Shown here piece by piece: positions 11,051 through 23,100 of a stretch of DNA of 64,000 nt (position 1 is its first letter; each line of letters opens with the position of its first letter). Location: positions 26,655,001 to 26,719,000 of the forward strand of contig JAZBRS010000023.1 in assembly GCA_037176725.1 (NCBI GenBank). The letters are read 5' to 3'. A program made the position numbers and the translations under genes. The notes beneath the pieces are model-generated. The model was not told where the DNA came from. It worked only from the letters and a program-made list of their open reading frames with translations, and made no database searches. The stretch comes from Posidonia oceanica. Lineage: Eukaryota; Streptophyta; Magnoliopsida; Alismatales; Posidoniaceae.

Positions 11051-12874
11051 AAAAAATAAACTAAAACCTAAACTAATGGATTAAAAAAAAGAAAAGCTAT
11101 AGTGGAGGTGGCCGTTGCTCGCCGGCGGAGACTCTGCGGCGGCGCGGCATGGGCGGAGCTGGTGGAGCTCCGGCGCAGTCCGACGGAGGTGCGGGTGGTG
11201 TGACGAGGCGGCAGTGGGGCTTCTGGGCGTTTAGAGCGCTGTTGCATGCTGTTGCACCGGCGGCTGGCACCAGGGAAGAAGGAGACTTCGGCAAGGGGCT
11301 GGCGGCGCCACAGGGCGCGAAACGAGCCAGAGAAGGGATGGGGAGCTAGAAGGGAGCGAGGGGAGGAAGGGGGAAGAGTTGTTTACCTGTGTCGCACACC
11401 GGAGTGGCCGGACGACCTCGGGTGCCAATTGTGATGGTGCAGCGGACTTGTGGCGGGCGGAGGCGTCGCTGGAGGCGTGGGGTGGCTTTAGGCGCGGTGC
11501 GGGGAAGTCGACGGAGGTGCGGAGAAGGTCTGGGAAGCGACGACCGGTCCTCTCCTTCCTTCCACGCGTAGGTGGCCGTAGTGGGTGCTCGGGAGGATAA
11601 TTTCTCTCTCCTCTCTCTCCTTGTGGCTCTCATCGGGTTGCTCTCTCTCTTTGAGGTCGTGAAGGCTTCAGGAAGGGTTCGTGGAGGAGGGCTAGAGTGT
11701 GGTGGAAGGTCTGGAGGAGTGTTGGGCTTTGGTGGGTGTGGGTGCTGTGTTTTTCTGGGTGTGGTGGAGAGAGTTGGAGAGGAGTCTGAGGTCTGTTGGT
11801 GGTATGATGGTGAGGAAGATGGTGTTGTTTGGTGGTCGTCTGGTTATGGTGGAGTTGGAGAAAAAAGAGGAGGAGAAGTGGTTGTGTTGAGGGTGTTTTT
11901 TCTTCAGAGGGTTGTGGTGGTGAAGAGATGAAGAAGAAGTGAAGAGGAGGTTTTGGTGTTGGTGTTTTTTTTGGAGATCTTCGAGAGATGAAGAAGAAGT
12001 GATGTTTTTAAGGAGAGGAGGTAAGGGGGAAGTGATGGAGGTGTTTGAATATGGGGGGGGAGATTTTGAGTTTGAAAATAGAGATGGGGGGAGAAAAAAA
12101 AAGGAGGGAGAGGAGTTGCTGTGTTGGAGGGAGAAAAGAAGAAGAAGGAGGAAGGAGAGTGGGCCGTGGGTTGTAGGTGGAGTGGAGGAAAAAAAGAAGG
12201 AAGTGGCAGTGGGCAGTGGGTTGAAATGGAGGAGAGGAAAAGAGAAGAAATGGAAATGGAGAAAGAAAAAAGAAGAGGAAGGAAAAGTAGAAGAAAAGGA
12301 AAGGGAAAGAGGATTTAAGTTTTGAGGGTTTTTAAGTGGTTGTTTGTTAAGGTTTTAAATGTTTTCTTAGCGTTTTTTAATTAAGTTTTTGTTTGCCTAG
12401 GTTTTTTAATTAAGTTTTGTTAAGTTCGGGTTTTTTAATTAAGTCTTTGTTAAGTTTTTAAAGGTGTAGATTTTCTAGGTTTGCTTGATTATTTTTTAAG
12501 TTTTTGATTGGATTTTTTTTCAAGTTAATCTTTTCTTGAATTAGGGTTTTATGTTCTTTGAAGATTGTTTTCTTTAGGTTAAGTTTTTAATTTGTTAATT
12601 TTTCCTTTAAATTGTTTTAGTTGGATTTTTTTTAAATTGTTTTTCTAGGTTTTATCTTTTGTAATTGTTTCTTCTTATGTTTTCTTTTTTAATTAGGGTT
12701 TTAAAGTTTTGATTTGTTCTTCTTATGTTTTTGATTTTTAATTAGAGTTTTAAAGTTTTGATTTGTTTTTCTTATGTTTTTTGATTGTTTTCTTTTTTCT
12801 AAGTTTTGATTTGTTTTTCTTCTTAGGGTTTTGGTTTCGATTGTTTTCTAGGGTTTTTGTTTCTAGGGTTTTGG

Positions 12875-12944
12875 GTTTAGGGTTTAGGTTTTAGGGTTTA
12901 GGGTTTAGGGTTTAGGGTTTAGAGTTTAGAGTTTAGGGTTTAGA
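12875..12944 (+). repeat. Interstitial telomere-type TTTAGGG tract
   Basis: About ten near-perfect TTTAGGG units (some TTTAGAG) lie in a T/G-rich part of the solo LTR, roughly 110-180 bp from its minus-strand start. TTTAGGG is the plant telomere unit. The tract is inside an LTR, so it is not a chromosome end. Confidence 0.85.
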
Positions 12945-13639
12945 TTGGATTTTGGTTTGAAAAGAAGGGTGTGATTTTGGATTTAGTTTAGCTGTTTGGT
13001 TTAGAAGCCACCAGAGAGAGATTCACCAATTCAGCTTGTCAAAATGGAGTGTCTACAGCATGCAATATGATGCTAAATGTATGACTCGTGCCAAGGGATG
13101 CAGACACAATGGTCCTTACGGGCCAAGAGAAAGGGTTAGGACTCCTGTTACGTATGGGGAAGGTGTTAGGCACCCCTAATACGCCTGAGGAGCGGTCTTT
13201 TTAGGCTAATCTCGCTCGCATGTGCGGAATGAATGCTATGCTATGCCATGAATGCTTTAGTATGCTTAAATGTGTGCTTAAGATATCATGATGCATGAGG
13301 GAAAACAAAATATGCAATCTATGTACTCAGCAGCGCTGTCAGGGTTCCGAACGGGGCGGGCCCTGGTTCGTAAGAACTCCAAACAGTAATCATCATCGTC
13401 CTAGATGTGATGCAGGCGGGAAACAAAACGTCGAAGGAAAACCATTCAATGCAAGGATACGACATGCAAGGGGAAAACAAAATACCGACGGAAAATCATA
13501 CAATGCAAAGATGCGACAAGTAAGGGGAAATTGATCGATAAAGCCTAGTCTATATGCTCGAGAAGACAGATCAGGAAAACAATGCATGTAATGCAAGTTA
13601 TGATGCAATGAATGAGATGTAGTGGCCCACTTATGCAAG

Positions 13640-14590
13640 AGGGGCCAAGCACAGGGCCTAATGCAATACGACCAAAATGTAGAGGTCTGTATGCAATATG
13701 GCAGAATGTAAGGGGCGATATGCGCTATGGCAAGAGATAGGGGGCAATATGCAGTGTGCCCAAAAGGTGAGGGGCGACATGCAAAATGCCCAAAAGGTAG
13801 GGGGCAACATGCAAAATGCCCATGAAATGATATGCATACAATGGTTTAGGTTCTGGACCTAAATGCAATAAAACTAAGCTGCTGGACCTAACTACAATGT
13901 GGCTAAAGTGTCATGCATGCAATGATTGGACCTATATGCAATGAAACTAACATGCAGGACCTAAATGCAATGTGGCATGAATGCTATGTATGCAACTGCA
14001 GGACCTATATGCAGGACTTAAATACAATGCAAGCATAAATGCAATATAGTTTAAATGTGATTTAAATGAATGTATGCATGCAAATGGACTTATGTGCAAA
14101 TATGCAAAACTGTAGGACTTAACAGCAATGCAATATGGTTTAATTGTTCATTTAAATGAAATGAATGTATGCAGCTAGACCTACATGCAAATATAATAAA
14201 GTGCAGGACTTTACAACAATGCAGTATGGTTTAAATGTTCATTTAAATGAAATGAATGTATGCAGCTGGACCTACATGCAAATATAATAAAGTGCAGGAC
14301 TTTACAACAATGCAGTATGGTTTAAATGTTCATTTAAATGAAATGAATGTATGCAGCTGGACTAAAATGCAAATAAACTAAATCACAGGGCTTTTATGTA
14401 ATGTAATATAGTTTAAAAATGCATTTAAATGATTGACGAATGCGTAGTGGACTTAAATGCAATTAAGATAAGTTATTGGATTAAAATGCAATACAGTATG
14501 ATTCTAAATATGATTTAAATGAAATCTAAATCAAATCAGGACCTAAATGAAAAGAAAATAAATTACAGGACCTTATTTCAATGTAGCAAA
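13640..14590 (-). repeat. Degenerate GGACCTAAATGCAA field in LTR A
   Basis: Same phrase family as in the solo LTR. A recent duplication is visible near 14165-14360, where a block with GCAGGACTTTACAACAATGC is repeated at about 105 bp. Confidence 0.65.
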
Positions 14591-17219
14591 ATATTAAATC
14601 AGAACTTAAGTTGCTACAGTTCTACAGTGTCGCTCGACACTACAGAACTGCGCTGGAGAAGAAAGGGGCAGCTGCGGCGGTTTGGCATGCTTCCGGCCAG
14701 TCGGAGGCGTCCGGGGGCTGGAGGCGGTTTGTCCGGAGGCGAGGGAGGCGTGAGCTGCGCGCAGCGGCGTCTGGAGTGCTGTTGCGACGTCGGTGGGCAG
14801 CTGCGGGCATGACTGCGGTAGAGGAGGAGCTGCTGGCGTCGGCTGGGCTCGCTCGGCGCATGGCTGTGTTGCTGGAGGTCCGGAGGAGGAGCTGCTGGCG
14901 TTGGCTGGGCTCGCTCGGCGCAGCGCTGAGTTGTTGGAGGTCTGGAGGAGGTTGGGGAGCTGTCCGGAGGCACAGAGGCGGCCTGGAGCGAAGCGGCGCT
15001 CGGTCGCGGTTGGTGGATGGTGCCAGGGAAGAAGATGGAGTCCGGTGAGGCGAAAAGGAGCACAGGGCACGAAATGCACAAAAAAAAGACTAGGAAGCAA
15101 GAGAGGCATGTAACGAAGCTAAAGAGAGTGTCCATTACCAGAGTGCGCGCTCGGAGAGGTCTGTCAACCTCGGATGGGTGCGGCAGTGGTGCTGCAGGTG
15201 GAGGGGACACTGGAGGCGGCGGCGAGCTGCAGGCGTGACCGGAGTGAGTCGACGGAGGTGCCTGGAGGCTCAGGGAGGTCTCAGGCCTTGCTTTCCCCGC
15301 TCAACTCCCGGATTTGGGAAAATGGGTGTTGCTGTGAGTTTCTCTTCTCTTTTCCTCTCTGTGGCTCTCACTATGGGTTGGCTCTTGCAGGTGGGCTCGT
15401 GGAAGGTTGGTGAAGGTGGAGAAGGGTAGCTGTGGGTGGTGTGTTGCTGTGTGAGTAGGAATGGGTGGCTATCTATGCGAGGGAAGAAATGGATTGCTCT
15501 CTGCTGTGGTGAGCTGCTGCTGCGAAATGTGTATTGGAGGGGGGGTGCTTTGGCTGCTGGGAATGATCTAGATTGTCGTGGATGAATTGGGTTTGCTCTG
15601 TGAGTGCGTGCTGTGTGTGTGGTGGGCGCACTCTGCCGGAGAAGGTGAATTTGGCCGGCAAGAGGGGAGCTGCTGGTGTGCTGCGGCTTGGGACGCCAAG
15701 GAGGCAAGCCAGGGAGTGTGGGGAAGCAAGGAGGTGCAGTGGGGAAGCAAGCCAGGGGCTGGAAAGATGAATTGCTACTATTTAATTGAGGAGGAAAGCA
15801 GCGGATGTCGTTGGTGTGGATCTGAGATCCACAATCGACGGCCAAGGGGGAGGCAATGGCGGGAGGCTGAGGTGTTTGATTTCTATTGGCTGGAGTGGCA
15901 GAGAAATCTGCAGAGGAGGTTAGTCGTGGGTGGTTGCCACAAGTGTGAAGGCTGAGTGCTGAGGAGATTGTGCAGTTGGTTGGTTGAAGAAGAGAAGAGG
16001 AAATGAAAATAAAGAGAGAATTGGGCCTGGATCATGGGCTAAGAAAGAAAGAGAAAGAAATAGAGGGCTGGCTGTAGTGGAAAATGCTGTGGAAATGTGT
16101 TGGAAATAAGGAGAAATAAAAAAAAAGATGGAGGTTTGGCTTTGCAGAGAGAAGAAGAAATGGATGATGGGCTGTGGGCTTGCAGTGGGTTCAGGCTGTG
16201 ATGTGGAAATAAAGGAAAAAAGGTTTGAGTCTTGGGCTTGTGTGGGCTTGAGGTGGAAATTAGGGTTTGCAATGGAGATTAGGGTTTAAAAAAGGAGATT
16301 TTAAATGGTGATTGCATGGGTTTAAAATGGGAGTTGGAATAGGGATTAGGGTTTTGGTTCAAAATGGGGTGTCTACAGATGCCCCTTCCTGAATGAGGTC
16401 AAGCGAAGCGAGACCATGGCTCAGGGTTGACAAGACACCCCACCTGACGCCGGTGAGAGCCAGATGTTGCTGTTGGTGTGAGTCACTTACTTGGTGGGTG
16501 CACCGAAAGTCATGACTCGTTGTCGCAATGCGAATGCTGATGCAGATGCGAATGCAAATATTGATGCGAATGCCTACGCTAATGCTCACCGCGCTGAACT
16601 CTACTGGTGAGGACACGAGCGATGCATGCGTGTGCGATGTGAATGATGCGATGCTATGCGCTAAGCCGTGTATGGCTCAAACGCGGGGAATGCCAATCGC
16701 TGAGCAATGCTCTAAGCGAGGGTGATGCAGATGCTGTGCGCTGAGCAGTGTATGGCTCAAACACGAGGGTGCCATTCGCTGAGCTCTGCTCCAAGCAAAG
16801 GCGATGCAGATGCTGTGTATGAGATGTGATGTTATGCGATGTTATTGCTGACTCTACTGGGGATACCTGGAAAGTGTGAGGTAAATGCAGCTATCTAGCA
16901 AGTGATGCCGATGTCGTGCAATGTGATGTGATGCGATGCATGCAGTGATGCTGATGCGATGCTACATGATGCTATGAGATGCAAAGAAATGCTAAAAGGA
17001 TGCAATGCGATGCCAGGCGACAAGTTGGCAGCTAATCCAAACTTGCGCAAAGAGGGGCACTAGACAAGACTAACGTGCTTGCCGTCCGGACAGTTAGGGC
17101 TGCCAGCCCGAAAAAGAACTCTAGACAAGACTATCGTGCTTACCGCCTACAACGCTAGACACTTTAACGGATGTCATCCGGGCAGTTAGGGCTGCCAGCC
17201 CGGAGGAGATGAGGGCATG

Positions 17220-17300
17220 ATACCAAAGGCAGCGGAAAAAGATGCCCTTGGTATCAGACAAATGATACCAGGAGCGTCTAAAACGCTCCTGGCATCAGGA
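17220..17300. repeat. Inverted-repeat block with GATGCCC-TTGGTATC arms (copy A)
   Basis: GATGCCCTTGGTATC is followed by GATACCAGGAGCG, TCTAAAA and CGCTCCTGGCATC. The last two arms pair almost perfectly over 13 bp. Equivalent blocks occur at 25115-25200, 26705-26790, 30540-30600, 30705-30750 and 59995-60070. Confidence 0.75.
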
Positions 17301-17339
17301 AAGAACGCCAGACAGTTTGACGGATGTCAGCCGGGTAGT

Positions 17340-17620
17340 TAGGGCTGCCAGCCCGAGCAGACATTTTGATGGTTGTCGACCGAGCAGTTAGGGCTGCCAG
17401 CCCGAAGCAAAGAAAGGGGTTAGACAGTATGACAGGTGTCACTTGAGCAGTTAAGGTTGCCAGCTCGATAGACATTTTGATGGTTGTCGACCGAGCAGTT
17501 AGGGCTGCCAGCCCGACAGACATTTTGACGGTTGTCGACCGAGCAGTTAGGACTACCAGCCCAACAAACATTTTGACGGTTGTCGATTGAGCAGTTAGGG
17601 CTGCCATCCCGGAGCAAAAG
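17340..17620 (-). repeat. Tandem repeat, about 49-bp unit, element A
   Basis: Units contain ACATTTTGACGGTTGTCGAC and GAGCAGTTAGGGCTGCCAG. Each unit holds two small inverted repeats, CGGTTGTCGACCG and GGGCTGCCAGCCC. One irregular unit lies at 17400-17470. Long frames through the array are by-products of the repeats. Confidence 0.8.
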
Positions 17621-17639
17621 GATCTAGTTGGAGGGCAGA

Positions 17640-18146
17640 AAGGCGAGTTTGTCAATCGAGAAGTAAGTCGGTGACAAAACACAGAGCTGGAAAGCGAGTT
17701 GTCAACCGAGACGTGTATCGGTGAAAAAATGCAGAGCTGGAAGGCGAGTTGTCGACCGAGACGCATATCAGCGATAAAATGCGGAGCTGGAAAGCGAGTT
17801 GTTGACCGAGACGCATATCGGTGACAAAATGTGGGGCTGGATAGCAAGTTGTTGATTGAGACGCATATTGGCGACAAAACACGGAGCTAGAAAGCGAGTT
17901 GTCGACCGAGACGCATATCGGCGACAAAACGCGGGGCTGGAAAGCAAGTTGTTGACCGAGACGCATATCGGCGACAAAACCCGGGGCTGGAAAGCGAGAT
18001 GTCGACCGAGACGCATATCGGCGACAAAACGCGGGGCTGGATAGCGAGTTGTCGACCGAGACGCATATCGGCGACGTCGACCAAGATGCATATTGGCAAC
18101 AAAACGCGGGGTTGGAAAGCGAGTTGTTGACCGAGACGCATATCGG
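17640..18146 (-). repeat. Tandem repeat, 50-bp unit, element A
   Basis: About ten units of GAGTTGTCGACCGAGACGCA + TATCGGCGACAAAACGCGGG + GCTGGAAAGC. LTR B starts inside the array at 18147, so its right end is not visible here. Confidence 0.85.
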
Positions 18147-19066
18147 TGTGAATGCCCGATCCCACAGATCTGTACCGACGAGGGGGTCCGAAGGAGAAGA
18201 GGAACTTCACGGATGGAGCGACGCGAAGAAGGAAAGCAAAAGATAAGACAAAACAGAGTCGCCACCTAGTCTATTCAATCGGGAGACGAGGAAAATTGGA
18301 GGAAAGCATAGAAAAACATGTAGATGAATGCAATGCTATGCAAAATGTATGACTCGTGCCAAGGACGAGGGCAAAATGGTCACTGTGGGTCCAAAGAAAG
18401 GATAAGGACTCCTATTACGTGCGGGGAAGGTGTTAGGCACCCCCGACACGCCCGAGGAATTGGTCTTTCTTGGCTAAACACTCGCATTTGCAGGATGTCG
18501 GAAATGATTGCCTTTAACTGTATGCCCAGGGGGCGATGAATGCTATGCCATGCTATGAATGCTTTAATGCCTAAATGCCTGAATGCCATACATCGGAAAT
18601 TAAACGTGCAATCTATGTGCTCAGCAGCGTTGCCTGTGTTCCGAATCGGGCGAACCCTGGTTCGTGAGAACTCCAGATAGTAAGCATCACTGCCCTAATG
18701 CAAATGTAGGCGATAAAACAAAATACTGATAAAACCACGCAATGCAAGTGTACGACATGCAAAGGGGAAAGAAAACAAGGGCAGAAAAGCCAAATAAAAC
18801 CACACGATGCGAGTGTCAAACAAGCAAAGGAGAAAGAAGACGGATTCGATAAACCAAGTAAAAACCACATGATGCAAGTGTATGCAAAGGGGAAAGAAAA
18901 CCGACGTGGAGAACCACAGGAAAGTGGGCGATGCAAGGCGTAAAACCAAAAACAAGGGTTTGGCAGCATGCATGGGTGTCAAGGCATGTGTCGGAGGCAA
19001 TAAAATGCAGAAAGCGATGACCAAAACAAAATCGGTGTTTTAAAACGGTGTTCAGTCAACTGTAAG

Positions 19067-21359
19067 TGTTGGACGCAGCAATGACCTGCATCCAATGTTG
19101 GACGCAGGACCAGACAGCGTCCAACACAAACAGATGGAAGACAGTAGAAACCATGCAGTCTTGGAAAACATGCATTCTAGATGTATGGATGCGATGCAAA
19201 TGCAATGATGCAGTAGAGGACATGTAAATCATGCAAAGCAATCAAAGTAAACAGCCAAAGGAAAGATTTAATGGCATGGTGCAAGCATGAACTGGATTTA
19301 AACACTGCAGGGTGTTGGACGCTAGAGTACACAGCGTCCAACACAGGACGCTGGAGCACTCTGCGTCCAACAAGGCGTAGACAGGCATACAACAAAATAG
19401 CATGCAAAGTGATAGAGGAAACATCATGGCATACATTTAAGTTGCTGCAAACAAGTTTAGACTAAGCATGCATACATGGATCAAGTAAAATAAAAAAAGA
19501 AAAGCATTTGGAAAGCATGATAAGGAAAAAACACAGTCAGTGTGTAAGACGCAAGCACCATCTGCGTCCTATGTAGGATGCCAGCAGTACCTGTGTCCAA
19601 CATAAAGGAAGGCAAAGGCATGGAGAAACCTGCATAAAACCTTGATAAAAAACATGAAAACATGACAACAGTTGCTAAGGACAAATATGTAAGCATGGAT
19701 TAAGCAAACACAAGAGGTAATAACATCATGCAAGCATTTAAGCAAGAGTAGCTGAGCAGAATGTACATCATGCAACATAGGACGCAGAGTACATCTGTGT
19801 CCAACATAGGACGCAGAATGTACCTACATCCAACACATAAAAGAGGCATAACAAGCTGCAAGGAAGAACTGAGCTTAGAGACCACTTAAATATGCATGCA
19901 AGCTATTGAAAGCGGGCTAAACCAAGGCATGCAACATAGATTGAGCAAGTATCCTAAATAAAATATTTTAAGAAGCATGTATGAGGAAATAAGGGAACAA
20001 ATACCCATGTAAACCAACATGCATCCTTAGGAAGGAACTTGCAAACATAAAAATAGTTGCCTTGGAGGCCAAACACCACTAAACAAGCATGGAGAAAGTG
20101 TACAACTCAAAAGAAAGCAACACTCAATCATGGCAGCAAGTATAAGCAAGTAGAGCGGTAGGACGCTAAACACACCAGCGTCCAACATTGGACGCAGTGT
20201 GCTCCAGCGTCCAACACAGGCAAACAACATAATAATCTGAAGTATGAAATATAGATCCAAACTAGGATCAAAACTTGATATAAAACATACCATAGCATTT
20301 GCAAGCATTAAGGGAAGCATGTAAAGAAACTCATAGAGATGCAACTAAAGCATAGCAACTGGGAAGCAAAAAAGAAGCAAAATAAAATAAAAGACTTACA
20401 GGGTTGTTGGATGCTGCCCTAGGGCACGTCCAACGTTGGACACACCAGCATGTGCGTCCAACAGGTCGGGAAGTTTCCCAGCCAAGATCAGTGGCCAAAT
20501 CGGCCAAAAATCCGAAACTAACTTGCTAGGAAGCAAGAGTGAGTGACGATGAGCATGTCCATGTGCTCGGCGCTTGAAATAGATGGGTGGATTACTCCAC
20601 CCACCTCCTCCTCCTCGCGGCTGGAAAGCCAAGGCGGGTGTGTGTGTGTGCTATGTTAAAACACGTAAAAACTACCCTATCATACTACCACATGCACGTA
20701 CAAGCTAGGGGTGAAGAAAGCCTACTTGGTCGTGGTTTGCAGAGGTATTTGCGCTTGGCGGGCGACGCGGAGGAATGCAGCAGGCGAACTCCGATGAGCT
20801 CTTTGGGCGCAAAGGAGAGACTGGGGAACTTGACTGAAGGCTCGGGGATGTTCGTGGGAGCTCACTCAAGGTCGCACAAGCTCTGGATTCTCTCGCAAAT
20901 GGGTGTGGTGATCTGGGAATGGCGGTGAAGTGCTGGTTTTGTTGGGTTCCTCTGAAAAAGGCAGCGGCATTGTAGAGGTGGCAGAGGCTTTGGCAGGGCA
21001 TGGTAGGGGTCGTGGTGAGTGGGGAGGCCACAAGGCATGTCAGGCAAGTTAGTGTGGCTTGTCCAGAGGTGGCCAAAGTCTCGGTGGTGGCAGGACGCAA
21101 GCGGTGGTGGCAGTGGGTGGCTGTGTGAGTTGAAGAACCGCCGGCGGAGGAAGGGATGCCGTGGCAGGGAGTTAGTGGGCTTGGCACCTAGCGAGTGGCT
21201 GTAGTGGGGTGAGAGGACGGCTAGTAAGAGCGGTATAGGCGGGAGGAAGGACGAAAGTAGTGAGCCAGAGGTGGCGGTTGCCGCTGCAACTCCTGACTCG
21301 TTGGACACTGGCACAAGGCATGTCCAACGTTGGACGCTGCCAATGCCAGCGTCCAACGA
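19067..21359. repeat. Seven clusters of paired GTTGGACGC/GCGTCCAAC inverted repeats
   Basis: Clusters lie at about 19067-19126, 19313-19372, 19543-19603, 19766-19833, 20158-20218, 20404-20463 and 21300-21359. Each is about 60 bp and holds two successive hairpins with arms such as GGACGCT/AGCGTCC and TTGGACGC/GCGTCCAA around 9-16 nt loops. The intervening sequence is unrelated and AT-rich. Confidence 0.8.
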
Positions 21360-21639
21360 GCCTAAGAGGAGAAAGGCTTAAGTTGGGCTTGACTTTGGTT
21401 TGAAACTTGGGTTAAAGTTTAGGTTGAAGTTTGGTGATGTTTTAGGATGGGTTTTGTAACACTCGGGAATTCATTTCCTTGTAATTATGCTTGTTTAATG
21501 AATTCCTTGGCTTTGGTCGGGTGTTAGTGGCCTTGCGGGCCCTACTTGAGTTATTGTGGGCCCCATCTGTGGTTTGTGTGGGTCTCCACCTGTATTTTTG
21601 TGGTGGACTCCCACTTATAGTGGTTGGTGGGACAGGTTG

Positions 21640-22015
21640 TGGCCTGGTTCCTGTGTTTCTCTCTCTCTTTCTCCCTCTCTCTTTCTTTCCCTTCCTCTCT
21701 CTCTCTCCCTCTCTCTCCCTCTCCCTCCTTCCCTCTCTCTCTCTCCTTCCCACCCTCTCCCCCTCACGTGCCACTTCTCCCTTCTCTCTTCCCTTCCCCC
21801 TCTCCTTACGCGCGTCTCCCCTCCTTCCTCCCTCACGCGCGGCTCCCTACCCCTCCCCGGCTCGTGCCCTCCTCCTCCTCCCCCGTACGGTGCCCTAGTC
21901 GGGCAGCCCTCTCCTCCTCTCCCCACTCCCCACTGATCTTTCCCCCTCCTCCTCCTTCCCCCCTTCCTCCCTCTTCCGTCCCCTTTCTCCTCCTCTTCTT
22001 CTTCTTCTGCTGGTG
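21640..22015 (+). repeat. Pyrimidine-rich low-complexity tract
   Basis: CTCTCT and CCTCC runs dominate. Open frames in several phases here are Pro/Ser/Leu repeats with no domain. Confidence 0.85.
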
Positions 22016-22809
22016 GCCAGCATGCGGTGGCAGCCGGTGGTGCGGCGAGTGAGCTCCGGTCGGCTTCCCGGTGGAGCGGCGTGCTCGGTGTGCGTGTGGA
22101 CCGTCGGTGGACGGAGGTTGTCCCTCTGTCCCAAGGTACATGCCTCGCCCTAGGAGCCTTTAATATTATAGAATTTGCCTTGCATGCTTCCCTTGCCATA
22201 TTTTATTTGTTATATTTAAGTTTGGCAAGTTTTAGGTATTTATATGCATTTAGGCAAATTTAATTGGCTTCAGTAGGTTTTTGAGTTGAATGTGGTTTTT
22301 CACCATTTGATGAGGGTGAATGCTCTCAAATGGCTTGATTATGGTTTTATTGTGTGCCTTGCCATGTTTATATGTTATGGTAGAGATTTGGTAATTTTTA
22401 GAGATTTATTGTGGTTTTTGGCCGAATTATGGCCTGGATGACTTAAATGCTTGATATGTGGTTTTCTGGTGAATTCTGGTGTTTTGGGCCTCGGATTGAG
22501 GCAATTGAGATATATCTGTGTTGCTCGAGCTGAGACGCTCGTTTGCATGTGTTGCGTGCCCGGTTTGGCGCGGATTTGATATGGTTTTGTGGTTTTATAG
22601 AAAATGGCTTGAATATTGGATTTCCGATGTTTCCTTGTATTGCGTGCCTCAGAATGCCATATTGAGTATATGGTTGTATTCCTTGTTTTATTCTGGAGAT
22701 TCTAGTATATGGCACGCTAGTTTTCGAGTTGGTTTCGGGCATTTGGGGTTTTAAGTCGGGTTTTAAAGTTGGCTGCCCTGTCCTGGTTCGGCATGACCTT
22801 TTTAGTCGG

Positions 22810-23100
22810 TCTGCCGATTTTTGGGGGAAATCGGTACGCCGGTGTGATATCGGTGTCCCGTTTTGCCGTCAGATTTAGGCAAGGACCTGATTTCGGTCGA
22901 CCGATATTGATCGGTCTGCCGTTTTCAAGGTTCGATCGGTTAGCCGATGGATTTAGTTCCACCGAAGTAGGGATTTTCGGTACGATTGATGTGATATCGG
23001 TCTGCCGATCACTGTGCGGACCGGTCGACCGGTGGATTTGGTTCCACCGAAATAGGGATTTTCGGTATACCGGTGGGATTTCCGGTCTGCCGATTTTGGT
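22810..23100. repeat. Cluster of short CGGT/ACCG palindromic words
   Basis: Words such as GGTCGACCGA, ATCGGTCTGCCGAT, CCGGTCGACCGG and TTTCGGTATACCGG recur every 25-45 bp. GTTCCACCGAARTAGGGATT occurs twice. Several words are perfect short inverted repeats. Confidence 0.75.

Larger units (their letters stand above)
9171..13057 (-). mobile_element. Solo LTR (3887 bp) with GCATG target duplication
   Basis: Plus strand runs from TGTAGTAATCTCGG (9171) to GGAGTGTCTACA (13057), so on the minus strand it starts TGTAGACACTCC. It is flanked by GCATG at 9166-9170 and 13058-13062. The LTR A sequence continues colinearly across the two flanks. There is no PBS, PPT or internal region, so it is a solo LTR left by recombination of a full element. 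It belongs to the same broad family as its host LTR. Confidence 0.88.
8930..16377 (-). repeat. 3' LTR of element A, interrupted by a solo LTR
   Basis: Minus strand begins TGTAGACACCCC at 16377 and ends ACAGTTACA at 8930. Removing the nested LTR 9171-13057 and one copy of its duplication leaves about 3.56 kb. It shares with the other large LTRs the ordered landmarks PBS-core mimic (GAGTCGCCAC near 9108 on plus), the conserved GGTGTTAGGCACCCC block (about 13160-13175) and a G/C-rich section (14640-15900). A PPT lies directly to its right, so this is a 3' LTR and not a solo copy. Confidence 0.8.
16378..18146 (-). mobile_element. Element A 3' internal region (PPT, stem-loops, tandem arrays)
   Basis: Directly right of the LTR, plus GATGCCCCTTCCTGAATGAG is, on the element strand, a purine-rich tract ending at the LTR: the PPT. 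Then come GC-rich GATGCRAATG-type runs (16520-17030), a stem-loop block (17220-17300) and two tandem arrays. No gag-pol frame is present before LTR B cuts in at 18147. Tandem repeats next to the 3' LTR are a known trait of the Ogre/TAT lineage. Confidence 0.7.

Noticed and set aside
12875..12944. True chromosome end or telomere-fusion site
   Set aside because: The tract is short and lies well inside an LTR with intact target duplications.
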